Shown here: positions 34,801-46,244 of the stretch, in pieces | Layout of the letters: each line of letters begins with the position of its first letter | How positions within the stretch are numbered: position 1 is the first letter of the stretch | Source of the DNA: Cololabis saira | Lineage: Eukaryota > Chordata > Actinopteri > Beloniformes > Belonidae | DNA length: 64,000 nt | NCBI RefSeq assembly: GCF_033807715.1 | Contig: NC_084599.1 | Location: forward strand, 2,262,501-2,326,500 | Direction of reading: 5' to 3' | The notes under the pieces: model-generated | What the model saw: only the letters and a program-made list of their open reading frames with translations | What the model was told of the DNA's origin: nothing | Databases searched by the model: none | Made by a program: the position numbers and the translations under genes

Positions 34801-35900
34801 GTTAGCGGTCCCGTTAGCGGTTCTGTTAGCGGTCCTGTTAGCGATCCCGTTAGCGGTCCAGTTAGCGATCCCGTTAGCGGTCCAGTTAGCGACCCCGTTA
34901 GCAATCCCGTTAGCGGTCCCGTTAGCGGTTGTTAGCGATCCCGTTAGCAATCCCGTTAGCGGCTCGGTTAGCGGTCCCGTTAGCGATCCCATTAGCGGTC
35001 CCGTTAGCGGTCCCGTTAGCGGTTCCGTTAGCGATCCCATTAGCGGTCCCGTTAGCGGTCCCGTTAGCGGTTCCGTTAGCGGTTGTTAGCGGCTCGGTTA
35101 GCGATTCCGTTAGCGGCTCGGTTAGCGGTCCCGTTAGCGATCCCGTTAGCGATCCCGTTAGCGGTTCAGTTAGCGGTTCTGTTAGCGGTCCTGTTAGCGG
35201 TTCCGTTAGCGGTTGTTAGCGGTCCCGTTAGCGACCCCATTAGCGGCTCCGTTAGCGATCCCGTTAGCGATCCCGTTAGCGGTCCCGTTAGCGGTCCCGT
35301 TAGCGGTCCCGTTAGCGGTCCCGTTAGCGGTTCCGTTAGCGATCCCATTAGCGGTCCCGTTAGCGGTCCCGTTAGCGGTCCCGTTAGCGGTTGTTAGCGG
35401 CTCGGTTAGCGATTCCGTTAACGGCTCGGTTAGCGGTCCCGTTAGCGATCCTGTTAGCGATCCCGTTAGCGATCCCGTTAGCGATCCCGTTAGCGGTTCA
35501 GTTAGCGGTTCTGTTAGCGGTACTGTTAGCGGTTTCGTTAGCGTTGTTAGCGGTCCCGTTAGCGACCCCGTTAGCGATCCCGTTAGCGATCCCGTTAGCG
35601 GTCCCGTTAGCGGTCCCGTTAGCGGTCCCGTTAGCGGTTCCGTTAGCGATCCCATTAGCGGTCCCGTTAGCGGTCCCGTTAGCGGTCCCGTTAGCGGTTC
35701 CGTTAGCGGTTCCGTTAGCGGCTCGGTTAGCGATTCCGTTAGCGGCTCGATTAGCGGTCCCGTTAGCGGTCCCGTTAGCGATCCCTTTAGCGATCCCGTT
35801 AGCGGTTCAGTTAGCGATCCCGTTAGAGGTTCCGTTAGCGGTTCTGTTAGCTATCCCGTTAGCGGTCCCGTTAGCGGTCTTGTTAGCGGTTCTATTAGCC
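34801..35900 (+). repeat. 12-bp minisatellite (unit 5)
   Basis: It holds the longest single open frame of the array class (238 codons, 35213-35929) because the phase reset is lost over the last half. Confidence 0.95.
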
Positions 35901-36066
35901 TATTACATATTTTCTGTAATAACTTTTGAATGGTTTGACATAGAGAGTCATGGGTGGTGTCATTGGAATCTGTATCGAGTCCTTGACCTTCATGGGTGCA
36001 AATAAGCCCCGCGATCATCCGGCAGTAGTCCGTGGCACTTCAAAATTTCCCGGGAATTTTGTCTAG

Positions 36067-38076
36067 TTATTATATATTCTTCCGTATAAACTTCGGCGCG
36101 TAACTAGTTGCGCAGCTTTGAGAAAACTCAAAAAGTAAAAACGTAGAAACGTGCGACTTAATCGGGACTTCATGGGAATGACTTTTATTAGCGATTGGCG
36201 TGCACGTTTTTGCGCAACGTGCACAAACGTGCGCTTTTTGCCCCATCGTGAACGCATTGCGTGAACTTTGGGGCCTCAACACTCGCACACCGTTACTCGA
36301 AAAATTATGAACCGATTTAGAAAGTTGTAGGCCCTGAATTTAACTACAGTCCTGTGGATTTTCAGAACGATGGCACGAATAGTTTTTGCACGAAGTGCAA
36401 AAACATTTCCAAATTTCCAAACTAATGGGGAAGATTTTCCCATGTATTTGTATGGGGCAGCATTTCACACTGTGGGTGTGAAATGTCCGGTGAAGGTTAA
36501 AAAAAAAAAAAAATCACCTTTTTTCCGAGTCACCTATCTTTCTCATACTTGCACGTAGAAACGTCATTCAAACTTCAAAACGGAGGAAAACTTCTCTTCT
36601 CTCTCTAAACCCCGGACTGTTTTTTCCTAAAATGTACACTTTTCAAGATATGAGCCTTCAAGCGAGGACTAAAAAACCCCCTTTTTCAAATCTAGAGTGG
36701 AGGTTTTAATTGATCAGAGTGAGCAGAACCCTGAAAAAATGACCATAATTTTTATTTGTAACTCGACCTCACGGCCGAACCGTAAAAGCTGGACAGATAA
36801 TTTTTGGTCAGAATGTAGACATACATTTTGGTATTCTTAAAATGTGACTTTGACAGGCGTGGTGTGCACAAAATTTAAACGGGGAGACTAAGAGCCATGC
36901 CAATTCCTGTCTCTCTCTCCATTCACTGCAATGTTAAAATAAAATTTCTTCAAAAAAATCTCATTTTTGTTTTCGAATTGCCGTTACTAACACATTTTAA
37001 GGAATATCTGAATAAAATTAAGATTGTCAGAATCTTCCGGGTTCTGTCTCTCTCACGATGTCTTTGTTTTTCTGCTAGGAGCTACAGTTTGATTACAAGG
37101 TGAAGTTATTTGAGGCTTGTCAAATCCGAAGAACTAGCTGAGTCATTCCAATACAATATACACTACCATACTTCCGGGTCATGTGACCCAGAACTAGTCA
37201 CATGACCCACTCAATGCAGACTTCATAATACTTTACCTTGGATAATGGAGGAATCTGAACCCTGACCTTTTGACCTTACATGATCCCCAGTCCTGCTGGG
37301 GACAGGTTCATGGGATATATATGTATATTATTATTATTATACATATAAATATTTACATTTGTATATTATATATACATATTAGCCCCGCCCCTTCTTCTGA
37401 TTGGCCGATACGTTATAGTCCAATATCTTTTGAATGGTTTGACATAGAGAGTCACGGGTGGTATCAAATGACTAAGTATCGAGCCCCTGACCCTCATTGG
37501 TGCAAATTAGCCCCGCCCCTTCTTCTGATTGGCTGATACGTTAAAGTCCAATATCTTTTGAATGGTTTGACATACAGAGACATGGGTGGTGTCAAATGAC
37601 TAAGTATGGAGTCCCTGACCCTCATTGGTGCAAATTAGCCACGCCCCTTCTTCTGATTGGCCGATACGTTATAGTCCAATATCTTTTGAATGGTTTGACA
37701 TACAGAGACATGGGTGGTGTCAAATGACCAAGTATCGAGTCCCTGACCCTCATTGGTGCAAATTAGCCACGCCCCTTCTTCTGATTGGCTGATACGTTAA
37801 AGTCCAATATCTTTTGAATGGTTTGACATACAGAGACATGGGTGGTGTCAAATGACTAAGTATCGAGTCCCTGACCCTCATTGGTGCAAATTAGCCACGC
37901 CCCTTCTTCTGATTGGCCGATACGTTATAGTCCAATATCTTTTGAATGGTTTGACATAGAGAGTCATGGGTGGTGTCAAATGACTAAGTATCGAGTCCCT
38001 GACCCTCATGGGTGCATCCCGCGATCATCCGGCAGTAGTCCGTGGCACTTCAAAATTTCCCGGGAATTTTGTCTAG
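36067..38076 (+). mobile_element. Family A unit 6 (no hairpin module, 128-bp array)
   Basis: This is the most diverged body of the central units: around 36450-36500 a GCAGCATTTCACACTGTGG segment replaces the usual sequence, a change shared with unit 11. It then has the same TATATATG-rich lead into a 128-bp array as units 1 and 10. Confidence 0.8.
37378..38015 (+). repeat. 128-bp tandem array, five units (unit 6)
   Basis: Units start at 37378, 37506, 37634, 37762 and 37890, each with a GC box and a CCAAT box. Confidence 0.95.
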
Positions 38077-39309
38077 TTATTTATATATTCTTCCGTAAAA
38101 ACTTTGTCCGGCTACTCCTCCTACAGCTTTGAGAAAACGCGAAAAGTAAAAACGTAGAAACGTGCGCCTTAATCGGGAATCGATGGGTATGACTTTTATT
38201 AGCGATTGGCGTGCACGTTTTTGCGCAACGTGCACAAACGTGCGCTTTTTGCCCCATCCGGAACGCATTGCGTGAAGTTTGGGGCCTCACCACTCGCACA
38301 CCGTTACTCGAAAAATTCTGAACCGATTTAGAAAGTTGTAGGCCCTGAATTTAACTACAGTCCTGTGGATTTTCAGAACGATGGCACGAATAGTTTTTGC
38401 ACGAAGTGCAAAAACATTTCCAAATTTCCAAACTAATGGGGAAGATTTTCCCATGCATTTCAATGGCGCCATTATAAGCGGATGGGAAAATGTTGAGAAA
38501 AAAAAGACAAAATTCACCTTTTTTCCGAGTCACATATCTTTCTCATACTTGCACGTAGAAACGTCATTCAAACTTCAAAACGGAGGAAAACTTCTCTTCT
38601 CTCTCCAAACCCGAAACAGTTTTTTCCTAAAATGTACACTTTTCAAGATATGAGCCCTCAAGCGAGGACTGGAAATCACTTTTTTTCAAATCTAGAGCAC
38701 GGGAGTCAGTTTGCTAGAGTGTAGTTACACTGAAAAAAAAACATGATTTCTTATTTGTAACTCGAGGTCACGGCCAAACCGTAAAAGGTAGACAGATAAT
38801 TTTTGGTCAGAATATAGACATAGGTGTTGTGATTTATAAAATGTGACTTTGACAGGCGTGGTGTGCACAAAATTTTAACGGGGGAGCCAACAGACACGCC
38901 AGTTCCTGTCTCTCTCTTCATTGACTCCCATGTTAAATGAAGTTTTCTTAAAAAAAATCTCATTTTTGTTTTCGAATTGCCGTTACTAACACATTTTAAG
39001 GAATATCTGTATGAAAATAACATTTAGATAATCTGGTAGGTTCTCTGTTTCTCAAAATGTTTTCGTTTTTCTGCTAAGAGCTACGGTTTGAGCGCAAAGT
39101 GGAGTGATTTCAGGTTTGTCACAACCAAAAATCCAGCTGAGTCATTCCCGCTCCCTCTGTATCAGGTTCTTGTTGCCCCTAGCAACCAGAGCTCAGCTGT
39201 TGACTGATTAGACTGACCCAGAACTGGTCACATGACTCACTCAGTACAGAATTCATAGTATAACCTGGAAAATGGAGAAATCTGAACCCTGACCTTTTAA
39301 CCTTAGATG

Positions 39310-39310
<1 letters not shown>

Positions 39311-39354
<44 letters not shown>
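39311..39354 (+). repeat. (AC)22 microsatellite (unit 7)
   Basis: This is a perfect dinucleotide run. Confidence 0.97.
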
Positions 39355-39356
<2 letters not shown>

Positions 39357-39605
39357 TAGGTGTTATTATGGGATGTCAGGTGTTTTTATAGGATGTTAGT
39401 GTTATTATGGGATGTCAGGTGTTTTTATAGGATGTTAGTGTTATTATGGGATGTCAGGTGTTTTTATAGGATGTTAGTGTTATTATGGGATGGCAGGTGT
39501 TTTTATAGGATGTTAGTGTTATTATGGGATGGCAGGTGTTTTTATAGGATGTTAGTGTTATTATGGGATGGTAGGTGTTTATTATGGGATGGTAGTGTTA
39601 TTGGT
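39355..39605 (+). repeat. 39-bp tandem repeat (unit 7)
   Basis: Its last shortened unit runs straight into the 12-bp array through GTTATTGGTGTTAGCGG. Confidence 0.9.
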
Positions 39606-40610
39606 GTTAGCGGTCCCGTTAGCGGTTCTGTTAGCGGTCCTGTTAGCGATCCCGTTAGCGGTCCCGTTAGCGGTCCAGTTAGCGATCCCGTTAGCGGTCC
39701 AGTTAGCGACCCCGTTAGCGGTCCCGTTAGCAATCCCGTTAGCGGTCCCGTTAGCGGTTGTTAGCGATCCCGTTAGCGGCTTGGTTAGCGATCCCGTTAG
39801 CGGCTCGGTTAGCGGTCCCGTTAGCGGTTCAGTTAGCGATTCCGTTAGCGATCCCGTTAGCGGTCCAGTTAGCGATCCCGTTAGCGGTCCAGTTAGCGAC
39901 CCCGTTAGCGGTCCCGTTAGCGGTTCCGCTAGCGGTTGTTAGCGATCCCGTTAGCGGTCCCGTTAGCGGTTCAGTTAGCGATTCCGTTAGCGATCCCGTT
40001 AGCGGTCCCGTTAGCGGTCCAGTTAGCGATCCCGTTAGCGGTCCAGTTAGCGACCCCGTTAGCGGTCCCGTTAGCGGTTGTTAGCGATCCCGTTAGCGGT
40101 CCCGTTAGCGGTTCTGTTAGCGGTTCTGTTAGCGGTCCTGTTAGCGGTTCCGTTAGCGGTTGTTAGCGGTCCCGTTAGCGATCCCATTAGCGGCTCGGTT
40201 AGCAATCCCGTTAGCGGCTCGGTTAGCGGTCCCGTTAGCGGTTCAGTTAGCGATTCCGTTAGCGGTTCCGCTAGCGGTTGTTAGCGATCCCGTTAGCGGT
40301 TCTGTTAGCGGTTCTGTTAGCGGTCCCGTTAGCGGTTCTGTTAGCGGTTGTTAGCGGTCCCGTTAGCGATCCCATTAGCGGCTCGGTTAGCGGTCCCGTT
40401 AGCGATCCCGTTAGCGATCCCGTTAGCGGTCCCGTTAGCGGTCCCGTTAGCGGTCCCGTTAGCGGTTCCGTTAGCGGTCCCGTTAGCGGTCCCGTTAGCG
40501 GTTCCGTTAGCGGTTGTTAGCGGCTCGGTTAGCGATCCCGTTAGCGGTCCCGTTAGCGGTCCCGTTAGCGATCCCGTTAGCGATCCCGTTAGCGGTTCAG
40601 TTAGCGGTTC
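39606..40610 (+). repeat. 12-bp minisatellite (unit 7)
   Basis: Phase resets lie at about 39758, 39936, 40078, 40160, 40278 and 40348. The array ends abruptly at GCGGTTC/TATATTTTC, an end shared with units 8 and 9. Confidence 0.95.
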
Positions 40611-42005
40611 TATATTTTCTGTAATAACTTTTGAATGGTTTGACATAGAGAGTCATGGGTGGTGTCATTGGAATCTGTATCGAGTCCTTGACCTTCATGG
40701 GTGCAAATAAGCCCCGCGATCATCCGGCAGTAGTCCGTGGCACTTCAAAATTTCCCGGGAATTTTGTCTAGTTTATTATATATTCTTCCGTAAAAACTTT
40801 GTCCGGCTACTCCTCCTACAGCTTTGAGAAAACGCGAAAAGTAAAAACGTAGAAACGTGCGCCTTAATCGGGAATCGATGGGTATGACTTTTATTAGCGA
40901 TTGGCGTGCACGTTTTTGCGCAACGTGCACAAACGTGCGCTTTTTGCCCCATCCGGAACGCATTGCGTGAACTTTGGGGCCTCACCACTCGCACACCGTT
41001 ACTCGAAAAATTATGAACCGATTTAGAAAGTTGTAGGCCCTGAATTTAACTACAGTCCTGTGGATTTTCAGAACGATGGCATGAATAGTTTTTGCACGAA
41101 GTGCAAAAACATTTCCAAATTTCCAAACTAATGGGGAGCTCATTTTCCCTATGTATTCCTATGGCGCCATTCAAAGCGGATGGGAAAATGTCGAGAAAAA
41201 AGACAAAATTCACCTTTTTTCTGAGTCACGTATCTTTCTCATACTTGCACGTAGAAACGTCATTCAAACTTCAAAACGGAGGAAAACTTCTCTTCTCTCT
41301 CCAAACCCGAAACAGTTTTTTCCTAAAATGTACACTTTTCAAGATATGAGCCCTCAAGCGAGGACTGGAAATCACTTTTTTTCAAATCTAGAGCACGGGA
41401 GTCAGTTTGCTAGAGTGTAGTTACACTGAAAAAAAAACATGATTTCTTATTTGTAACTCGAGGTCACGGCCAAACCGTAAAAGGTAGACAGATAATTTTT
41501 GGTCAGAATATAGACATAGGTGTTGTGATTTATAAAATGTGACTTTGACAGGCGTGGTGTGCACAAAATTTTAACGGGGGAGCCAACAGACACGCCAGTT
41601 CCTGTCTCTCTCTTCATTGACTCCCATGTTAAATGAAGTTTTCTTAAAAAAAATCTCATTTTTGTTTTCGAATTGCCGTTACTAACACATTTTAAGGAAT
41701 ATCTGTATGAAAATAACATTTAGATAATCTGGTAGGTTCTCTGTTTCTCAAAATGTTTTCGTTTTTCTGCTAAGAGCTACGGTTTGAGCGCAAAGTGGAG
41801 TGATTTCAGGTTTGTCACAACCAAAAATCCAGCTGAGTCATTCCCGCTCCCTCTGTATCAGGTTCTTGTTGCCCCTAGCAACCAGAGCTCAGCTGTTGAC
41901 TGATTAGACTGACCCAGAACTGGTCACATGACTCACTCAGTACTGACTTCATAGTATAACCTGGAAAATGGAGAAATCTGAACCCTGACCTTTTAACCTT
42001 AGATG

Positions 42006-42006
<1 letters not shown>

Positions 42007-42088
<82 letters not shown>
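42007..42088 (+). repeat. (AC)41 microsatellite (unit 8)
   Basis: This is the longest AC run in the window. Confidence 0.97.
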
Positions 42089-42090
<2 letters not shown>

Positions 42091-42397
42091 TAGGTGTTAT
42101 TATGGGATGTCAGGTGTTTTTATAGGATGTTAGTGTTATTATGGGATGTCAGGTGTTTTTATAGGATGTTAGTGTTATTATGGGATGACAGGTGTTTTTA
42201 TAGGATGTTAGTGTTATTATGGGATGTCAGGTGTTTTTATAGGATGTTAGTGTTATTATGGGATGGCAGGTGTTTTTATAGGATGTTAGTGTTATTATGG
42301 GATGGCAGGTGTTTTTATAGGATGTTAGTGTTATTATGGGATGTTAGTGTTATTATGGGATGGTAGGTGTTTATTATGGGATGGTAGTGTTATTGGT
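42089..42397 (+). repeat. 39-bp tandem repeat (unit 8)
   Basis: It has the same variant order as unit 4, including GATGACAGG as third unit. Confidence 0.9.
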
Positions 42398-43322
42398 GTT
42401 AGCGGTCCCGTTAGCGGTTCTGTTAGCGGTCCTGTTAGCGATCCCGTTAGCGGTCCCGTTAGCGGTCCAGTTAGCGATCCCGTTAGCGGTCCAGTTAGCG
42501 ACCCCGTTAGCGGTCCCGTTAGCAATCCCGTTAGCGGTCCCGTTAGCGGTTGTTAGCGATCCCGTTAGCGATCCCGTTAGCGGCTTGGTTAGCGATCCCG
42601 TTAGCGGCTCGGTTAGCGGTCCCGTTAGCGGTTCAGTTAGCGATTCCGTTAGCGATCCCGTTAGCGGTCCCGTTAGCGGTCCCGTTAGCGGTCCAGTTAG
42701 CGATCCCGTTAGCGGTCCAGTTAGCGACCCCGTTAGCGGTCCCGTTAGCGGTTCCGCTAGCGGTTGTTAGCGATCCCGTTAGCGGTCCCGTTAGCGGTTC
42801 AGTTAGCGATTCCGTTAGCGATCCCGTTAGCGGTCCCGTTAGCGGTCCAGTTAGCGATCCCGTTAGCGGTCCAGTTAGCGACCCCGTTAGCGGTTCCGCT
42901 AGCGGTTGTTAGCGATCCCGTTAGCGGTTCTGTTAGCGGTCCTGTTAGCGGTTCCGTTAGCGGTTGTTAGCGGTCCCGTTAGCGATCCCATTAGCGGCTC
43001 GGTTAGCAATCCCGTTAGCGGCTCGGTTAGCGGTCCCGTTAGCGGTTCAGTTAGCGATTCCGTTAGCGATCCCGTTAGCGGTACCGTTAGCGATCCCGTT
43101 AGCGATCCCGTTAGCGATCCCGTTAGCGGTCCCGTTAGCGATCCCGTTAGCGGTCCCGTTAGCGGTTCCGTTAGCGGTCCCGTTAGCGGTCCCGTTAGCG
43201 GTTCCGTTAGCGGTTGTTAGCGGCTCGGTTAGCGATCCCGTTAGCTGCTCGGTTAGCGGTCCCGTTAGCGGTCCCGTTAGCGATCCCGTTAGCGATCCCG
43301 TTAGCGGTTCAGTTAGCGGTTC
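42398..43322 (+). repeat. 12-bp minisatellite (unit 8)
   Basis: Phase resets lie at about 42550, 42764, 42906, 42964 and 43214. It has the same abrupt 3' end as unit 7. Confidence 0.95.
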
Positions 43323-44716
43323 TATATTTTCTGTAATAACTTTTGAATGGTTTGACATAGAGAGTCATGGGTGGTGTCATTGGAATCTGTATCGAGTCCT
43401 TGACCTTCATGGGTGCAAATAAGCCCCGCGATCATCCGGCAGTAGTCCGTGGCACTTCAAAATTTCCCGGGAATTTTGTCTAGTTATTTATATATTCTTC
43501 CGTAAAAACTTTGTCCGGCTACTCCTCCTACAGCTTTGAGAAAACGCGAAAAGTAAAAACGTACAAACGTGCGCCTTAATCGGGAATCGATGGGTATGAC
43601 TTTTATTAGCGATTGGCGTGCACGTTTTTGCGCAACGTGCACAAACGTGCGCTTTTTGCCCCATCCGGAACGCATTGCGTGAACTTTGGGGCCTCACCAC
43701 TCGCACACCGTTACTCGAAAAATTATGAACCGATTTAGAAAGTTGTAGGCCCTGAATTTAACTACAGTCCTGTGGATTTTCAGAACGATGGCACGAATAG
43801 TTTTTGCACGAAGTGCAAAAACATTTCCAAATTTCCAAACTAATGGGGAAGATTTTCCCATGCATTTCAATGGCGCCATTATAAGCGGATGGGAAAATGT
43901 TGAGAAAAAAAAGACAAAATTCACCTTTTTTCCGAGTCACGTATCTTTCTCATACTTGCACGTAGAAACGTCATTCAAACTTCAAAATGGAGGAAAACTT
44001 CTCTCCTCTCTCCAAACCCCGGACTGTTTTTTCCTAAAATGTACACTTTTCAAGATATGAGCCCTCAAGCGAGGACTGGAAATCACTTTTTTTCAAATCT
44101 AGAGCACGGGAGTCAGTTTGCTAGAGTGTAGTTACACTGAAAAAAAAACATGATTTCTTATTTGTAACTCGAGGTCACGGCCAAACCGTAAAAGGTAGAC
44201 AGATCATTTTTGGTCAGAATATAGACATAGGTGTTGTGATTTATAAAATGTGACTTTGACAGGCGTGGTGTGCACAAAATTTTAACGGGGGAGCCAACAG
44301 ACACGCCAGTTCCTGTCTGTCTCTTCATTGACTCCCATGTTAAATGAAGTTTTCTTAAAAAAAATCTCATTTTTGTTTTCGAATTGCCGTTACTAACACA
44401 TTTTAAGGAATATCTGTATGAAAATAACATTTAGATAATCTGGTAGGTTCTCTGTTTCTCAAAATGTTTTCGTTTTTCTGCTAAGAGCTACGGTTTGAGC
44501 GCAAAGTGGAGTGATTTCAGGTTTGTCACAACCAAAAATCCAGCTGAGTCATTCCCGCTCCCTCTGTATCAGGTTCTTGTTGCCCCTAGCAACCAGAGCT
44601 CAGCTGTTGACTGATTAGACTGACCCAGAACTGGTCACATGACTAACTCAGTACAGACTTCACAGTATAACCTGGAAAATGGAGAAATCTGAACCCTGAC
44701 CTTTTAACCTTAGATG

Positions 44717-44717
<1 letters not shown>

Positions 44718-44773
<56 letters not shown>
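44718..44773 (+). repeat. (AC)28 microsatellite (unit 9)
   Basis: This is a perfect dinucleotide run. Confidence 0.97.
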
Positions 44774-44775
<2 letters not shown>

Positions 44776-45004
44776 TAGGTGTTATTATGGGATGGCAGGT
44801 GTTTTTATATGATGTTAGTGTTATTATGGGATGTCAGGTGTTTTTATAGGATGTTAGTGTTATTATGGGATGGCAGGTGTTTTTATAGGATGTTAGTGTT
44901 ATTATGGGATGGCAGGTGTTTTTATAGGATGTTAGTGTTATTATGGGATGTTAGTGTTATTATGGGATGGTAGGTGTTTATTATGGGATGGTAGTGTTAT
45001 TGGT
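44774..45004 (+). repeat. 39-bp tandem repeat (unit 9)
   Basis: This array is shorter than in units 3, 4 and 8, with one TATATGATG variant. Confidence 0.9.
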
Positions 45005-46083
45005 GTTAGCGGTCCCGTTAGCGGTTCTGTTAGCGGTCCTGTTAGCGATCCCGTTAGCGGTCCCGTTAGCGGTCCAGTTAGCGATCCCGTTAGCGGTCCA
45101 GTTAGCGACCCCGTTAGCGGTCCCGTTAGCAATCCCGTTAGCGGTCCCGTTAGCGGTTGTTAGCGATCCCGTTAGCGATCCCGTTAGCGGCTTGGTTAGC
45201 GATCCTGTTAGCGGCTCGGTTAGCGGTCCCGTTAGCGGTTCAGTTAGCGATTCCGTTAGCGATCCCGTTAGCGGTCCTGTTAGCGGTCCCGTTAGCGGTC
45301 CAGTTAGCGATCCCGTTAGCGGTCCAGTTAGCGACCCCATTAGCGGTCCCGTTAGCGGTTCCGCTAGCGGTTGTTAGCGATTCCGTTAGCGGTCCCGTTA
45401 GCGGTTCAGTTAGCGATTCCGTTAGCGATCCCGTTAGCGGTCCCGTTAGCGGTCCAGTTAGCGATCCCGTTAGCGGTCTAGTTAGCGACCCCGTTAGCGG
45501 TTCTGCTAGCGGTTGTTAGCGATCCCGTTAGCGGTCCCGTTAGCGGCTCGGTTAGCAATCCCGTTAGCGGCTCGGTTAGCGGTCCCGTTAGCGGTTCAGT
45601 TAGCGATTCCGTTAGCGATCCCGTTAGCGGTACCGTTAGCGGTCCAGTTAGCGATCCCGTTAGCGGTCCAGTTAGCGACCCCGTTAGCGGTCCCGTTAGC
45701 AATCCCATTAGCGGTCCCGTTAGCGGTTCCGCTAGCGGTTGTTAGTGATCCCGTTAGCGGTTCTGTTAGCGGTTCTGTTAGCGGTCCCGTTAGCGGTTCT
45801 GTTAGCGGTTGTTAGCGGTCCCGTTAGCGATCCCATTAGCGGCTCGGTTAGCGGTCCCGTTAGCGATCCCGTTAGCGATCCCGTTAGCGGTCCCGTTAGC
45901 GATCCCGTTAGCGGTCCCGTTAGCGGTTCCGTTAGCGATCCCATTAGCGGTCCCGTTAGCGGTTCCGTTAGCGGTTGTTAGCGGCTCGGTTAGCGATCCC
46001 GTTAGCGGCTCGGTTAGCGGTCCCGTTAGCGGTCCCGTTAGCGATCCCGTTAGCGATCCCGTTAGCGGTTCAGTTAGCGGTTC
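45005..46083 (+). repeat. 12-bp minisatellite (unit 9)
   Basis: Phase resets lie at about 45157, 45371, 45513, 45739, 45809 and 45975. Confidence 0.95.
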
Positions 46084-46244
46084 TATATTTTCTGTAATAA
46101 CTTTTGAATGGTTTGACATAGAGAGTCATGGGTGGTGTCATTGGAATCTGTATCGAGTCCTTGACCTTCATGGGTGCAAATAAGCCCCGCGATCATCCGG
46201 CAGTAGTCCGTGGCACTTCAAAATTTCCCGGGAATTTTGTCTAG

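Larger units (their letters stand above)
33283..36066 (+). mobile_element. Family A unit 5 (one hairpin module, 39-bp and 12-bp arrays)
   Basis: The hairpin module starts at 33285. The first 100 bases of the body (GTTGCGCAGC, AACTCAAAAAG) match unit 6, while the rest matches unit 2, so the unit is a mosaic. It has no (AC)n tract. Confidence 0.8.
38077..40771 (+). mobile_element. Family A unit 7 (no hairpin module, AC, 39-bp and 12-bp arrays)
   Basis: The 5' body variant TTTGTCCGGCTACTCCTCC is shared with units 4, 8, 9 and 10. The junction with unit 6 is CTAG followed by TTATTTATATATTC. Confidence 0.8.
40772..43483 (+). mobile_element. Family A unit 8 (no hairpin module, AC, 39-bp and 12-bp arrays)
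   Basis: The body is almost the same as unit 4 (shared GAGCTCATTTTCCC and GAAACAGTTTTTTCC variants), although unit 4 lies 10 kb to the left and has a hairpin module. Confidence 0.8.
43484..46244 (+). mobile_element. Family A unit 9 (no hairpin module, AC, 39-bp and 12-bp arrays)
   Basis: The body mixes the CATTTCAATGGCGCC variant of unit 7 with the CCCCGGACTG variant of units 2, 5 and 10. Confidence 0.8.

Noticed and set aside
27909..42084. Cys-Val repeat frames on the minus strand
   Set aside because: They are (AC)n microsatellites read in one frame.
28110..42366. Repeating 13-residue frames [13 protein letters not shown] on the plus strand
   Set aside because: The 39-bp tandem repeat is exactly 13 codons long, so the frame follows from the period.
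25220..46083. CRISPR-like regular repeats or telomere-like TTAGCG repeats
   Set aside because: There are no unique spacers between repeats, so it is not CRISPR. The 12-bp unit GTTAGCGGTCCC differs from the vertebrate telomere unit TTAGGG and is internal to a transposon-like element.
25182..46183. Many long open frames such as [24 protein letters not shown] and ANGTANGI repeats
   Set aside because: A 12-bp repeat leaves several frames open on both strands at once. The frames are broken only at the 10-bp phase resets. No start context or domain is present.
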